From Chitinophaga ginsengisoli (lineage in GTDB: Bacteria; Bacteroidota; Bacteroidia; Chitinophagales; Chitinophagaceae), in assembly GCF_003014595.1 (NCBI RefSeq), contig NZ_PYGK01000009.1:124001-188000 (forward strand): a stretch of 64,000 nt of DNA. The letters run 5' to 3'. The notes under the pieces were generated by a model. It saw only the letters and a program-made list of their open reading frames with translations. It did no database searches and was not told the origin of the DNA. The first letter of the stretch is position 1, and each line of letters opens with the position of its first letter. Made by a program: the position numbers and the translations under genes. Of this stretch, positions 53,908 to 61,739 are shown in pieces.

Positions 53908-54996
53908 TCAACCAGCCAATGCCGGAACCGGTTTCCTACCAAGATCGCGCATAAAGCGGAAGTGGGAGCGTACGGCAGATGTCATGGTAGGCAGGCAGTT
54001 ATATTGTACGTTGAACTCAGCGCATTTGGCTTCGACGATCTTACTTATTTCAGGGTAGTGTACGTGGCTGATACGGGGGAACAGGTGGTGTTCCACCTGG
54101 TAGTTCAGTCCGCCGACAAACCAGGAGATGATCTTATTGCCAGGGGCAAAATTGGAAGTGGTATTGATCTGATGGATCGCCCATTCGTTCTCGATCACTT
54201 TCGCTTCGTCGCCGACTACTTCGAAATTAGTCTCTTCTACCACATGTGCCAGCTGGAAAACGATGGCCAATGTAAAGCCCATCACTATGTGCATCGCGGT
54301 AAAGCCAATCGCCCAAGCCTGCCAGCCAACTGCGGCAACCGGGATGGCCACATAAAATATGAGATACAGCACCTTGCTGGCCCAGAACGTCACATGATCT
54401 TTCATCTTCATTGGCTGCAGCGGTGTTCTATATACTTTGCGGCTAAGGTATTTGACAAAATCCATAATAAATACCCATGCAAAGGAAGAGATCGCGTATA
54501 TCGCCACAACGTAAATGTGCTGTATACGGTGAGCCGGTGTCCAGGTCTGTGTGCTGCACTGGCGCATTAACGGACTCTTCGCGATATCATCGTCCATACC
54601 GTCTACATTCGTATAGGTGTGATGGATCACATTGTGTTTCTGTTTCCAGATGAAAGCATTTCCTCCCAGGGCGTTCAGTGTGAGTCCGAGGAGATTGTTC
54701 ACTCTTGAATTTTCTGAATAGCTACCATGGCATGCGTCGTGCATGACATTAAAACCGATACAGGCCAGGACAAAGCCCAGTATTGCCGAGAGGGCAGTGC
54801 CTAGTAATGCGGACATTGGAAAGGTGAGAAGAGAAAGATAGAGCACCACTGCCAGTGGGATCAGTACAATTGTCTTTATGTAAAGATGCCGGTTGCCCGT
54901 TTTTTTAATGTTGTTTTCTACAAAGTATTCTTCTACCGAGGCTTTCAGCGATTGGAAGAAGAGTGCCTTTTTGTTGTTGAATGTAACTTTGGCCAT
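53908..54996 (-). CDS. Membrane fatty-acid desaturase
   Basis: This 362-residue integral membrane di-iron enzyme has the three histidine boxes of acyl-lipid/acyl-CoA desaturases: HDACH at 86-90, HNVIHH at 121-126 and QVEHHLFP near 305. Hydrophobic segments lie at about 41-80 and 155-240. The QxxHH third box places it in the front-end desaturase-like group. It introduces a double bond into membrane acyl chains, probably to adjust fluidity. A cold-shock gene is divergent from it, consistent with a temperature response, though no shared control site was recognised. Confidence 0.93.
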   Translation of the reverse strand: MAKVTFNNKKALFFQSLKASVEEYFVENNIKKTGNRHLYIKTIVLIPLAVVLYLSLLTFPMSALLGTALSAILGFVLACIGFNVMHDACHGSYSENSRVNNLLGLTLNALGGNAFIWKQKHNVIHHTYTNVDGMDDDIAKSPLMRQCSTQTWTPAHRIQHIYVVAIYAISSFAWVFIMDFVKYLSRKVYRTPLQPMKMKDHVTFWASKVLYLIFYVAIPVAAVGWQAWAIGFTAMHIVMGFTLAIVFQLAHVVEETNFEVVGDEAKVIENEWAIHQINTTSNFAPGNKIISWFVGGLNYQVEHHLFPRISHVHYPEISKIVEAKCAEFNVQYNCLPTMTSAVRSHFRFMRDLGRKPVPALAG

Positions 54997-55286
54997 AAAA
55001 AAGCTTAAAAAGAGAATTTAGTTCGCGAATCTGTTGTAGGTGGTAATAGTTGGCAATTGATGACAGAACTGAAGAAGAAGTTGAGTCGTTCAAATTCAAA
55101 AAAAGTTACATCCCCGTATTGCACAGGCACAAAGTAGACATAAGAATCCATATATAAAAATGTTATAAATATGTTAAACTTATAATACCGGGCAATAGAG
55201 GAAAATATTGAGAAATAATGAGTTTTATTTGGTACAGAATGTTTTATGAGTTACCTTCAATCTTTACAAATTTTCAAATAGTACAA

Positions 55287-55490
55287 ATGAACACAAAATT
55301 CCAGGGAACTGTAAAGTTCTTTAACGAGACAAAAGGCTTTGGCTTCATTAAACATGAAGAGTCCAATAAAGAGACTTTTGTACACGTAAACGGTCTTATT
55401 CACGAAATCCAGGCAGATGACAGAGTAGAGTTCGAGCTGCAGGAAGGTAGGAAAGGTATGAATGCCGTTAACGTTAGACGTATCGACTAA
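55287..55490 (+). CDS. Cold-shock domain protein (CspA family)
   Basis: The ATG at 55287 gives a normal 67-residue cold-shock protein, while an earlier in-frame ATG at 55218 would add 23 atypical residues. The OB-fold RNA-binding motifs are GTVKFFNETKGFGFIKHEE (RNP1) and ETFVHVNGL (RNP2, with the usual Phe-Val-His). It binds single-stranded RNA/DNA and melts structure. The 290-bp gap upstream, shared with the divergent desaturase, is AT-rich and probably holds a long leader. A terminator follows at 55519. Confidence 0.94.
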   Translation: MNTKFQGTVKFFNETKGFGFIKHEESNKETFVHVNGLIHEIQADDRVEFELQEGRKGMNAVNVRRID

Positions 55491-55518
55491 GCTTGCTTTT
55501 TCATACATTTAGCAATGA

Positions 55519-55550
55519 ACCCTCAGGCGATGCCTGGGGGTTTTTGTTTT
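55519..55550 (+). terminator. Terminator of the cold-shock gene
   Basis: ACCCTCAGGC and GCCTGGGGGT form a stem around loop GAT, followed by TTTTTGTTTT. Confidence 0.88.
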
Positions 55551-55601
55551 GTATTATTTCTTACCTTTTGTGACTAAAAACGTAAACAAAACAACAGATT
55601 G

Positions 55602-56678
55602 ATGGCAGCACTTTTCTCTCCTTTACAGATCAGGAATGTTACATTCAGGAACAGGATCACGGTTTCTCCGATGTGTGAGTACAGTTCAGAAAATGGTTTT
55701 GCCAATGACTGGCATTTGGTGCATTTAGGAAGCCGTGCAGTTGGCGGGGCAGGGCTGATTATTACAGAAGCGGCGGCAGTTAGTCCGGAGGGGCGGATAT
55801 CACCTGCCGATCTCGGTATATGGGACGATGCGCATATTCCTAATCTGGAAAGGATCACCAGCTTCCTTTCTGCTCATGGTGCAGTGCCTGGTATACAACT
55901 CGCGCATGCCGGAAGAAAGGCGAGCACAGATGTACCGTGGAAAGGCATCAAACTGGTACCCGCTGATAAGGGAGGTTGGGAAGAGATCTATGCTCCCAGT
56001 GCTGTTCCTTTCTCAGAGAAATATGGGCAACCTATTGCTTTGACAACAGCAGGTATTCATAAAGTGATCGCTGATTTTAAAGATGCTGCCGTACGTGTAT
56101 TAAAAGCGGGGTTCAAAGTGATAGAACTGCATGGTGCGCATGGATATCTCCTTCATGAATTCCTGTCTCCGCTTAGTAATCAACGGACGGATGAATATGG
56201 CGGTAGTTTTGAGAACAGGATACGGTTATTGCTGGAAGTGGTGGCAGCTGTGAGAGAAGTCTGGCCGGAAGATTATCCGCTGTTTGTAAGGCTATCTGCG
56301 ACGGATTGGGCAGATGGTGGCTGGGACCTGGAGAGCAGCACGGAACTGGCGCGCATACTAAAAAATAAAGGCGTAGATCTTATTGATACCTCCTCAGGAG
56401 GGTTAGTGCATCATCAGAAAATAACTGTTGGGCCCTTGTATCAGACGCCGTTTGCTGAGCATATCCGTAAGGAGACCGGTATATTGACTGGTGCAGTTGG
56501 AATGATTACCACAGCAGCAGAGGCGGAGTCGATTATTGCAGAAGGGAAAGCTGATCTGGTGGTGATGGCGAGGGAGTTTTTGAGGGATCCATATTTTCCT
56601 ATGCGTGCGGCGCATGAGTTGAAGGATGAGTCATTCGTTTGGCCAGTGCAGTATGAGAGAGCGAAGTTGAGGAGTTAA
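55602..56678 (+). CDS. Old yellow enzyme family NADH:flavin oxidoreductase (YqjM-like)
   Basis: This 358-residue FMN TIM-barrel reductase has VSPMCEYSSENGFANDWH, LGSRAVGGAGLIITEAAAV, the catalytic-region IQLAHAGRKAS (His), HGAHGYLLHEFLSPLSNQR and DLVVMAREFLRDPYFP. MCEYS matches the YqjM subgroup with the FMN-contacting Cys. It reduces activated alkenes with NAD(P)H; the physiological substrate is unknown. ATG 55602 is preferred over a preceding TTG. It is transcribed towards the bactofilin gene. Confidence 0.94.
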   Translation: MAALFSPLQIRNVTFRNRITVSPMCEYSSENGFANDWHLVHLGSRAVGGAGLIITEAAAVSPEGRISPADLGIWDDAHIPNLERITSFLSAHGAVPGIQLAHAGRKASTDVPWKGIKLVPADKGGWEEIYAPSAVPFSEKYGQPIALTTAGIHKVIADFKDAAVRVLKAGFKVIELHGAHGYLLHEFLSPLSNQRTDEYGGSFENRIRLLLEVVAAVREVWPEDYPLFVRLSATDWADGGWDLESSTELARILKNKGVDLIDTSSGGLVHHQKITVGPLYQTPFAEHIRKETGILTGAVGMITTAAEAESIIAEGKADLVVMAREFLRDPYFPMRAAHELKDESFVWPVQYERAKLRS

Positions 56679-56684
56679 TAAAAA

Positions 56685-56752
56685 ATGATCAATTACAATG
56701 AGCAAGTCGTACGCTAAAGCGTAGGTCCTCATCCAAACTTGTAATTGATCAT
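56685..56752. repeat. Nested inverted repeat between convergent genes
   Basis: Perfect 14-bp arms ATGATCAATTACAA (56685-56698) and its complement (56739-56752) enclose a second palindrome TACGCT-AA-AGCGTA (56710-56723). It fills the 85-bp gap between the reductase and bactofilin genes and probably ends transcription from both sides. Confidence 0.8.
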
Positions 56753-56763
56753 CTAAACTATTC

Positions 56764-57210
56764 TTAAAACCACGAACTCGCCTGCTCTTCATCTTCAGCC
56801 GGCTGTGGCTTTTCAACATCTTCTTCAACAGGTGGGGGAACAACATCATCGGCTTCGGTTGGATGCTTACGGATAGCGCCTTCAATAACGGCATCCTGCT
56901 CCACTTCCAACACCAATGCGGTCACATCACCTTTTACATATGCTTTATTGCTGATGACAGCTTTGTTGGTCACAATAATATCCCCATAGACTTTACCGTA
57001 GGTAACCAGATCTGTTGCATAGATATTACCGCGGATGTTTGCGCTTTTACCTATGACCAGCATGCCCTCAGTCCGGACATCGCCTCTTATGTTACCATCA
57101 ATACGTCCGGGAATAGTGGATTCGACAGCGCCCTGCACGGACACCTGGCTTGGGATCAGAAACATGTCCTTTCCAAAAGCCCTTTTAATTAAGTCTTTCA
57201 AGGGAAGCAC
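56764..57210 (-). CDS. Bactofilin (polymer-forming cytoskeletal protein)
   Basis: The product is about 148 residues from a GTG at 57208-57210, one base after the stop of the actin-like gene; the start is uncertain and could be the internal ATG at MFLIPSQ. The core is a right-handed beta-helix of bactofilin repeats (VQGAVESTIPGRIDGNIRGDV, VIGKSANIRGNIYATDLVTYGKVYGDI, ISNKAYVKGDV, quoted in part). The C-terminal tail is proline- and acid-rich and ends SSWF. Bactofilins self-assemble without nucleotide on the membrane. The tight link to an actin-like gene suggests a shared cytoskeletal or positioning role. Confidence 0.88.
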   Translation of the reverse strand: MLPLKDLIKRAFGKDMFLIPSQVSVQGAVESTIPGRIDGNIRGDVRTEGMLVIGKSANIRGNIYATDLVTYGKVYGDIIVTNKAVISNKAYVKGDVTALVLEVEQDAVIEGAIRKHPTEADDVVPPPVEEDVEKPQPAEDEEQASSWF

Positions 57211-57211
57211 A

Positions 57212-58267
57212 TCACAAGTTTGAGACAGCAGATAAAGTTTCTTCTTCAAAAATAGAAATGATCGAGGACGCATTGCCAAGGTCAAGTCCCACGCTGCGAT
57301 GATGTTTATCGTCTGATATTCTCAATGAGTTGTACAGATAGCCGATGCTTACAAGATTTTCAGGATTAGGCGCTACTTCTACAGGAATAAAGTCTTTGAA
57401 CTCTTCCATAAAAGCGTCCGTCAGTTCGCGGTAGTATGCACCTCCACCCATCAGGTAGATCTTGCTACAGTTTTCAAAGTCCTGGTCGGTAAAATAGTTT
57501 CTCATCAGCGGAGAGACTACTTCCTTATAATACTGGGTCAATAAAGCCTTGCGTACATCCTTCAGATCAATGCGTTTCCTGTTGGTAAAGATAGAACCTT
57601 TCATGAAAGCATCGTCCAGCTGGTGCTCATTTTTCATGTCCAGGTAGTACTGTTTGTTCAGCTCACGGGCCAGGTTGTTAATGGCATATTTAATACCGTG
57701 AGAGCTGAAGCAGGTACGGTGAATGAGACCATCAGCTGTTGCCATACCGCCTTCAATGGTACCAAAGCCAAAGCTGACAGCGATGAAATTTTCGGTTTTA
57801 GGATCATTGACGGTCTTCTTCAGGCCGATGATACCACCTACAATCTCGGGGATCACTTCATACCGTTCAATGTCCAGCATCCCTTTTTTGATGGCGCCTT
57901 TATTGTTAAAAGTATGAGTATCGTATTCTATGAGAAAATGACGCTTGTTCAGAAAGTTCTCTGCTGCGCTTTTGTAGATATTGTAAGTAGAAAAAGGAAA
58001 GCCCATTGTAATGGACAATGGTTGCTGTACTTTATCCAGCACGTTCACCAGTCCTGCTTTGAAGAGGATTTCATAATCATCCTCCTGTGGAGCGGCATTG
58101 GTGATACGACCGGGATTGATCCCGCCACGCCTTGCCAGGTTTCCGACGATATACCAATTCTCATCTTTTTTGATCTTCAGGCCATTCAATAAGTCTTTTG
58201 AGGAATTTTCTGTGTTACCATACGCAGTTTCGAAAACGCTCGGAAAGCTAATGGGTGATACTTTCAT
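57212..58267 (-). CDS. Actin-like (ParM/StbA-type) ATPase, apparently circularly permuted
   Basis: This 351-residue protein has the actin-fold phosphate-2 motif near 165-185 (AVSFGFGTIEGGMA) and adenosine motif near 275 (IYLMGGGAYY), followed by the usual NPENLVSIGYLYNSL helix. The phosphate-1 motif, normally within the first 20 residues, is absent there: the protein starts MKVSPISFPSVFETAYG, which matches the segment that usually follows phosphate-1. A phosphate-1-like GLDLGNASSIISIF is found instead at about 327-340, after the normal end. No in-frame upstream extension exists before a stop. ParM-type proteins polymerise to move DNA; this one is chromosomal with a bactofilin partner, so the cargo is unknown. 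Confidence 0.82.
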   Translation of the reverse strand: MKVSPISFPSVFETAYGNTENSSKDLLNGLKIKKDENWYIVGNLARRGGINPGRITNAAPQEDDYEILFKAGLVNVLDKVQQPLSITMGFPFSTYNIYKSAAENFLNKRHFLIEYDTHTFNNKGAIKKGMLDIERYEVIPEIVGGIIGLKKTVNDPKTENFIAVSFGFGTIEGGMATADGLIHRTCFSSHGIKYAINNLARELNKQYYLDMKNEHQLDDAFMKGSIFTNRKRIDLKDVRKALLTQYYKEVVSPLMRNYFTDQDFENCSKIYLMGGGAYYRELTDAFMEEFKDFIPVEVAPNPENLVSIGYLYNSLRISDDKHHRSVGLDLGNASSIISIFEEETLSAVSNL

Positions 58268-58601
58268 GATAGCAGGATTATTATATATGATTAAAACTCA
58301 GGTTCTTGTTTTCAATAAATTCAAGGTTCAATCTGTCACGATAACTCCAGGGCCTTAGGTTTTTTCACAGGGGAGGGGCATTACTCCCGCACTACAACAA
58401 CATTAAATATATAAAATTATATTAAACATTACCAAGCAGAAACTGAACACTTTTTAAAATATATTGATTATCAGACTTTTGGAGGGTTAACAAATTGCTA
58501 TGAAATGGAAGTGTCAGGAGAAGAACCGGATAAGTTGCAGGAGGACGAATGATGAGGAGAGGTACCTGGCAGGAAAAGGTTCCCGCCAGGGGAAAGTGGT
58601 C
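58268..58601. promoter_or_regulatory. Control region upstream of the actin-like/bactofilin operon
   Basis: This 334-bp stretch lies between the end of the terpene synthase gene and the start of the actin-like gene, both minus. It is AT-rich near 58400-58500 and should hold the promoter of the actin-like operon. A hairpin-forming repeat CCTGGC (58565-58570) and GCCAGG (58585-58590) lies just past the terpene synthase stop and may be its terminator, though it lacks a T-tract. No gene was seen. Confidence 0.4.
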
Positions 58602-59576
58602 TTATCTGGCCGTGTAATTGAATTCATACCTGGCAGTGTCATAAATGGACCAATCCATAAAACCCCGTACCATTGTACCTAATGCATCCAGGTGACGCTG
58701 GATGGAATAGTCAATGTGTGAGCCAAAGGAAGGTAGTTGCGTTCTCAGCTCGTTGAAAAGCGCTATTTCCCGGTTATGGATAGCCGCTGTTTCGGCAATG
58801 GCTTCCTCAAGGCTGATCTGCTGTTCATGTTCAATTACCACCACAAGGTTGTGATCATCTCCGTGAGCCAGTTCTTTGGACAGGGAGAAGAGGTCGTTGG
58901 CCCAGCATACTGCCCGCCGTGCAAGATCTACCAGCTTCTGGAACTGCTCATTCTGCAGTACAAAAATGGGGAGGTAGGTCTGTGCCGCTACTTCCAGCAT
59001 ATCTGTACCCAGATTAGCGCCGCTAAAGAACGGACGCATCTGCATGTACTGGAAAACGGATGGATGCCTCCGCTGTTTTGCATTTTCAGCTTCCCAGACG
59101 GCTGCTTCGAAGGTCGCCTTAAGACTAAGGGTGAACTGACACTGCCACGATACAGTACTCAATTGCCGCATCTTATTCCAGAAATCGCTGAGGGCGGCCA
59201 GCACAGGATTAATATCCCGGCCAACGAATTTGTCATACCGTAGCACGTTCACAAAATCTGTGATCACTTGTTGCAGATAGCCCTGTTCGCGGTACCCTGC
59301 TGTTTCAGGAGTAACATGGTCCAGCAGATCGTCCAGTACGAAGAGCCAGGTGTTCAGATCGTTGGCCGTGCACAGGAAGTCCAGCTCTGCATCCGGGTAG
59401 GTGCGGGCAGTCATCCATGCAAATTTGTACTTACGGAAGCGGTCGTACGCCTCGTCAGATTGTAACAGATTGAATTCCTGCAGCCACGCAGATGTGTGCT
59501 GGTCAATTTCTGATACGAATGGACTGATTTTGGCCTCAAAAGGGCAATTGAGTAACGGAACGTTAATTGGTTGCAT
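58602..59576 (-). CDS. Class I terpene synthase
   Basis: The ATG at 59574-59576 is chosen because the usual bacterial terpene-synthase N-terminus (PFEAKISPFVSEID) follows; an upstream in-frame ATG at 59660 is less likely. The 324-residue enzyme has the Mg-binding DDLLD at 82-86, the pyrophosphate-sensing Arg at 181 (QMRPFFSGANLG), the NSE triad N227/S231/E235 in NDLFSLSKE and the C-terminal ARY pair. Arg-181 is exactly 46 residues before the NSE motif, the canonical spacing. It cyclises farnesyl or geranylgeranyl diphosphate; chain length and product cannot be read from sequence. Chitinophaga pinensis is known to encode a diterpene synthase of this class. No tailoring P450 or prenyl synthase is adjacent. 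Confidence 0.93.
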   Translation of the reverse strand: MQPINVPLLNCPFEAKISPFVSEIDQHTSAWLQEFNLLQSDEAYDRFRKYKFAWMTARTYPDAELDFLCTANDLNTWLFVLDDLLDHVTPETAGYREQGYLQQVITDFVNVLRYDKFVGRDINPVLAALSDFWNKMRQLSTVSWQCQFTLSLKATFEAAVWEAENAKQRRHPSVFQYMQMRPFFSGANLGTDMLEVAAQTYLPIFVLQNEQFQKLVDLARRAVCWANDLFSLSKELAHGDDHNLVVVIEHEQQISLEEAIAETAAIHNREIALFNELRTQLPSFGSHIDYSIQRHLDALGTMVRGFMDWSIYDTARYEFNYTAR

Positions 59577-59734
59577 AAAAATTGGGTTTAAAAAGTGAGA
59601 GGAGTAAAAAACTAATTCAGACAAAAATGTACTCTGATGACGCGACATAATCGCAGTCAAATGACGTGAAATTGAGGAAGATGAGTAGTTGTGCGGCCTG
59701 TACCAGGGTAGTCAGGAATCGGGAGAAGAAAAGC

Positions 59735-61513
59735 TTATAACAATGCCGGGCTATTCAGGCATTGTTTGAGTGCAACATTCAGTAGTTTAAAATCGACCGG
59801 TTTGATCAGATAGGCAGTAGCACCTGCCTCGATAGTGGCGATCCTGTCTTCTTCGAAAACATCGCCTGAAATGACAATCACAGGAACTCTGCTGAGCATA
59901 GGAGTGCTTCTTACATAGGCCAGGATCTCTCCGGCTTCCATATCTGGTAAATGCCTGTCTGCCAGGATAATATCAGGAGTATAATGATGCAATAATTCTA
60001 TCGTGTCTGCGCCTGTACCGCAGGATTCCAATTCACATCCGAGCCTGCGCAGGTACTGCGTCAAATAAATCCGGCTCATATCGTCGTCTTCTATAACCAG
60101 CACCTTCACACCGGTGTAGACAGCGTTGTCTGTGTGTGTTTCAGGTACTTCTTCCTGAGCAACGGGTACAGCACAGGCCTGTAACGGAAACGTAAAACTG
60201 AATTCGGTTCCTTTACCTACTACACTCTCTACCGAAATATCGCCTCCCAGGAGCGTAGCCAGGTGCCGCGCAATGTGCAGTCCCAGGCCAGTGCCACCGG
60301 AAAAGCTGTTCCATCCGGTAATAAAAGGATCGAAGATAGGCGCTATCTTGTCCTCACTGATGCCTTCTCCCTGATCTTTTACTTTGATACTGCAGGTGTC
60401 ATTTTCAACGGTAGCCGATAAGGTGATCGTGCTGTTATCTGCCGTGAATTTTACTGCGTTAAACAAGAGGTTGTTGATGACCTGGGTGAGCTTGACCTTA
60501 TCTGTTACGAGGAGTGTAGGGAGTTTCCGTTTGTTATAATTCAGCACAATGCGTACGCCTTTTGTTTTGGCGATATATTGGCCCGTATCTACGATATTGT
60601 TCAGTAAACCTCTTATTGCAAAGGCTTCATTATGTACCTCATGCAGCTTGCCAGCTTCTATTCTTGATAATTCCAGCACATTATTGATCACATCCAGTGC
60701 ATGATGACTGGCGGCGCAAAGATGTTCCGCCTGCTTTATATAGGCCGTATCATTATTATTCTTCGCATCCATCAGCAATAACTGGCTGATGGAATAAATG
60801 GCATTCAACGGTACGCGGATCTCATGGTTGGTTTCCCGGAGAAAAACACTTTTGTAGTTGTTGGCCTTTTCCAGTTCGCCGGTTCTGAACTGCACTTGTT
60901 TTTCCAGGTTCTCACTATGCTCTTTCTGTGCGTTCAGCAATTCATCGTTATGTTTTACATAGAACATGATGATGAGAATATTCAGCGATACAATAACCAG
61001 GATAGCAGAATAATGAATGATGATCCTGCTTACAGGGGTAAAATCATATGGGGGAATGATACCTGCCAATCGGTTTACTTCCAGCATAATCAGCGTGATC
61101 AGCGCTACTACAATGCAGGTAGTACGGAACATTTTATCTTTTACGATGAGCAGGGAAGTACCTATCAGGAATATAGCCAGCAAACTGGCTTCTACAACAC
61201 CCGCGAGCAGACAGCCAAAGTAGAATGTAGCTGCATTATGGATCATCTGCAGATAGAATGCAGCTATGTCGTACTTCCTTTTTTTATTGAGGAATATAAC
61301 GTAGAAACAGGCCGATCCTTCTACGAAAGTACCCAGGAAAAGACCAAGCTTTCCGGAGACAATATAGAAGAATGTCCCAAAGAATAGTGCCATTACACCG
61401 GTGACTATGGCAAGAATGTTTACTTTAATGATCCTGCTCCTTTCGTTTAAATCAAGGGTATCTGCACCAATCAGGGTAACTGCTCGAAATATCCCCTTTA
61501 TACTCATTCGCAA
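59735..61513 (-). CDS. Hybrid sensor histidine kinase with C-terminal receiver
   Basis: This 592-residue protein has an N-terminal membrane domain of about six hydrophobic segments (about 30-195), a coiled coil (about 200-220), a HisKA domain with H in ETNHEIRVPLNAI, an HATPase_c domain (NNLLFNAVKFTADNS, FSGGTGLGLHIARHLATLLGG) and a C-terminal receiver domain (about 465-585; LVIEDDDMSRIYL, phospho-acceptor Asp in DIILADRHLPDME, YLIKPVD). It lacks an output domain, so a phosphotransfer partner must exist elsewhere. It lies 158 bp upstream of the terpene synthase on the same strand; the link is positional only. Confidence 0.93.
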   Translation of the reverse strand: MRMSIKGIFRAVTLIGADTLDLNERSRIIKVNILAIVTGVMALFFGTFFYIVSGKLGLFLGTFVEGSACFYVIFLNKKRKYDIAAFYLQMIHNAATFYFGCLLAGVVEASLLAIFLIGTSLLIVKDKMFRTTCIVVALITLIMLEVNRLAGIIPPYDFTPVSRIIIHYSAILVIVSLNILIIMFYVKHNDELLNAQKEHSENLEKQVQFRTGELEKANNYKSVFLRETNHEIRVPLNAIYSISQLLLMDAKNNNDTAYIKQAEHLCAASHHALDVINNVLELSRIEAGKLHEVHNEAFAIRGLLNNIVDTGQYIAKTKGVRIVLNYNKRKLPTLLVTDKVKLTQVINNLLFNAVKFTADNSTITLSATVENDTCSIKVKDQGEGISEDKIAPIFDPFITGWNSFSGGTGLGLHIARHLATLLGGDISVESVVGKGTEFSFTFPLQACAVPVAQEEVPETHTDNAVYTGVKVLVIEDDDMSRIYLTQYLRRLGCELESCGTGADTIELLHHYTPDIILADRHLPDMEAGEILAYVRSTPMLSRVPVIVISGDVFEEDRIATIEAGATAYLIKPVDFKLLNVALKQCLNSPALL

Positions 61514-61652
61514 TCGGGTTTACTGGAATTACTTCCGGGGTTTGTTAGTGTTGTTATAGGTCTCTATAATATAAAATCTATATGATATAAAAGTTGTCCT
61601 GTTTAGTTATGGCCGAATAATAATCCACAATATAAATAATTACCAACAAAAA

Positions 61653-61714
61653 AAGCCAAAGGGAGAAGCCCTTCTGGTGATAATGAGTACTTATCACCAG
61701 AAGGGCTTCTCCCT
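61653..61714 (-). terminator. Long terminator hairpin after the M1 peptidase gene
   Basis: Perfect 24-bp arms (61660-61683 and 61691-61714) surround a 7-base loop. On the minus strand the stem is followed by TTTGGCTTTTTTTG, so it ends transcription of the M1 peptidase gene. The stem is unusually long for a terminator. Confidence 0.85.
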
Positions 61715-61739
61715 CAACAAATAATCTTTTCTGTATACG

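Noticed and set aside
55218-55286. Longer start for the cold-shock protein
   Set aside because: The 23 added residues are atypical for the family; the start at 55287 gives the normal 67-residue length.
58500-58682. 60-residue plus-strand frame
   Set aside because: It overlaps the 3' end of the terpene synthase antisense, has biased low-complexity composition (KWKCQEKNR) and no family likeness.
61660-61714. Mobile element end
   Set aside because: The 24-bp arm hairpin is followed by a T-rich tract on the minus strand just past a stop codon, which fits a terminator; no target duplication was seen.
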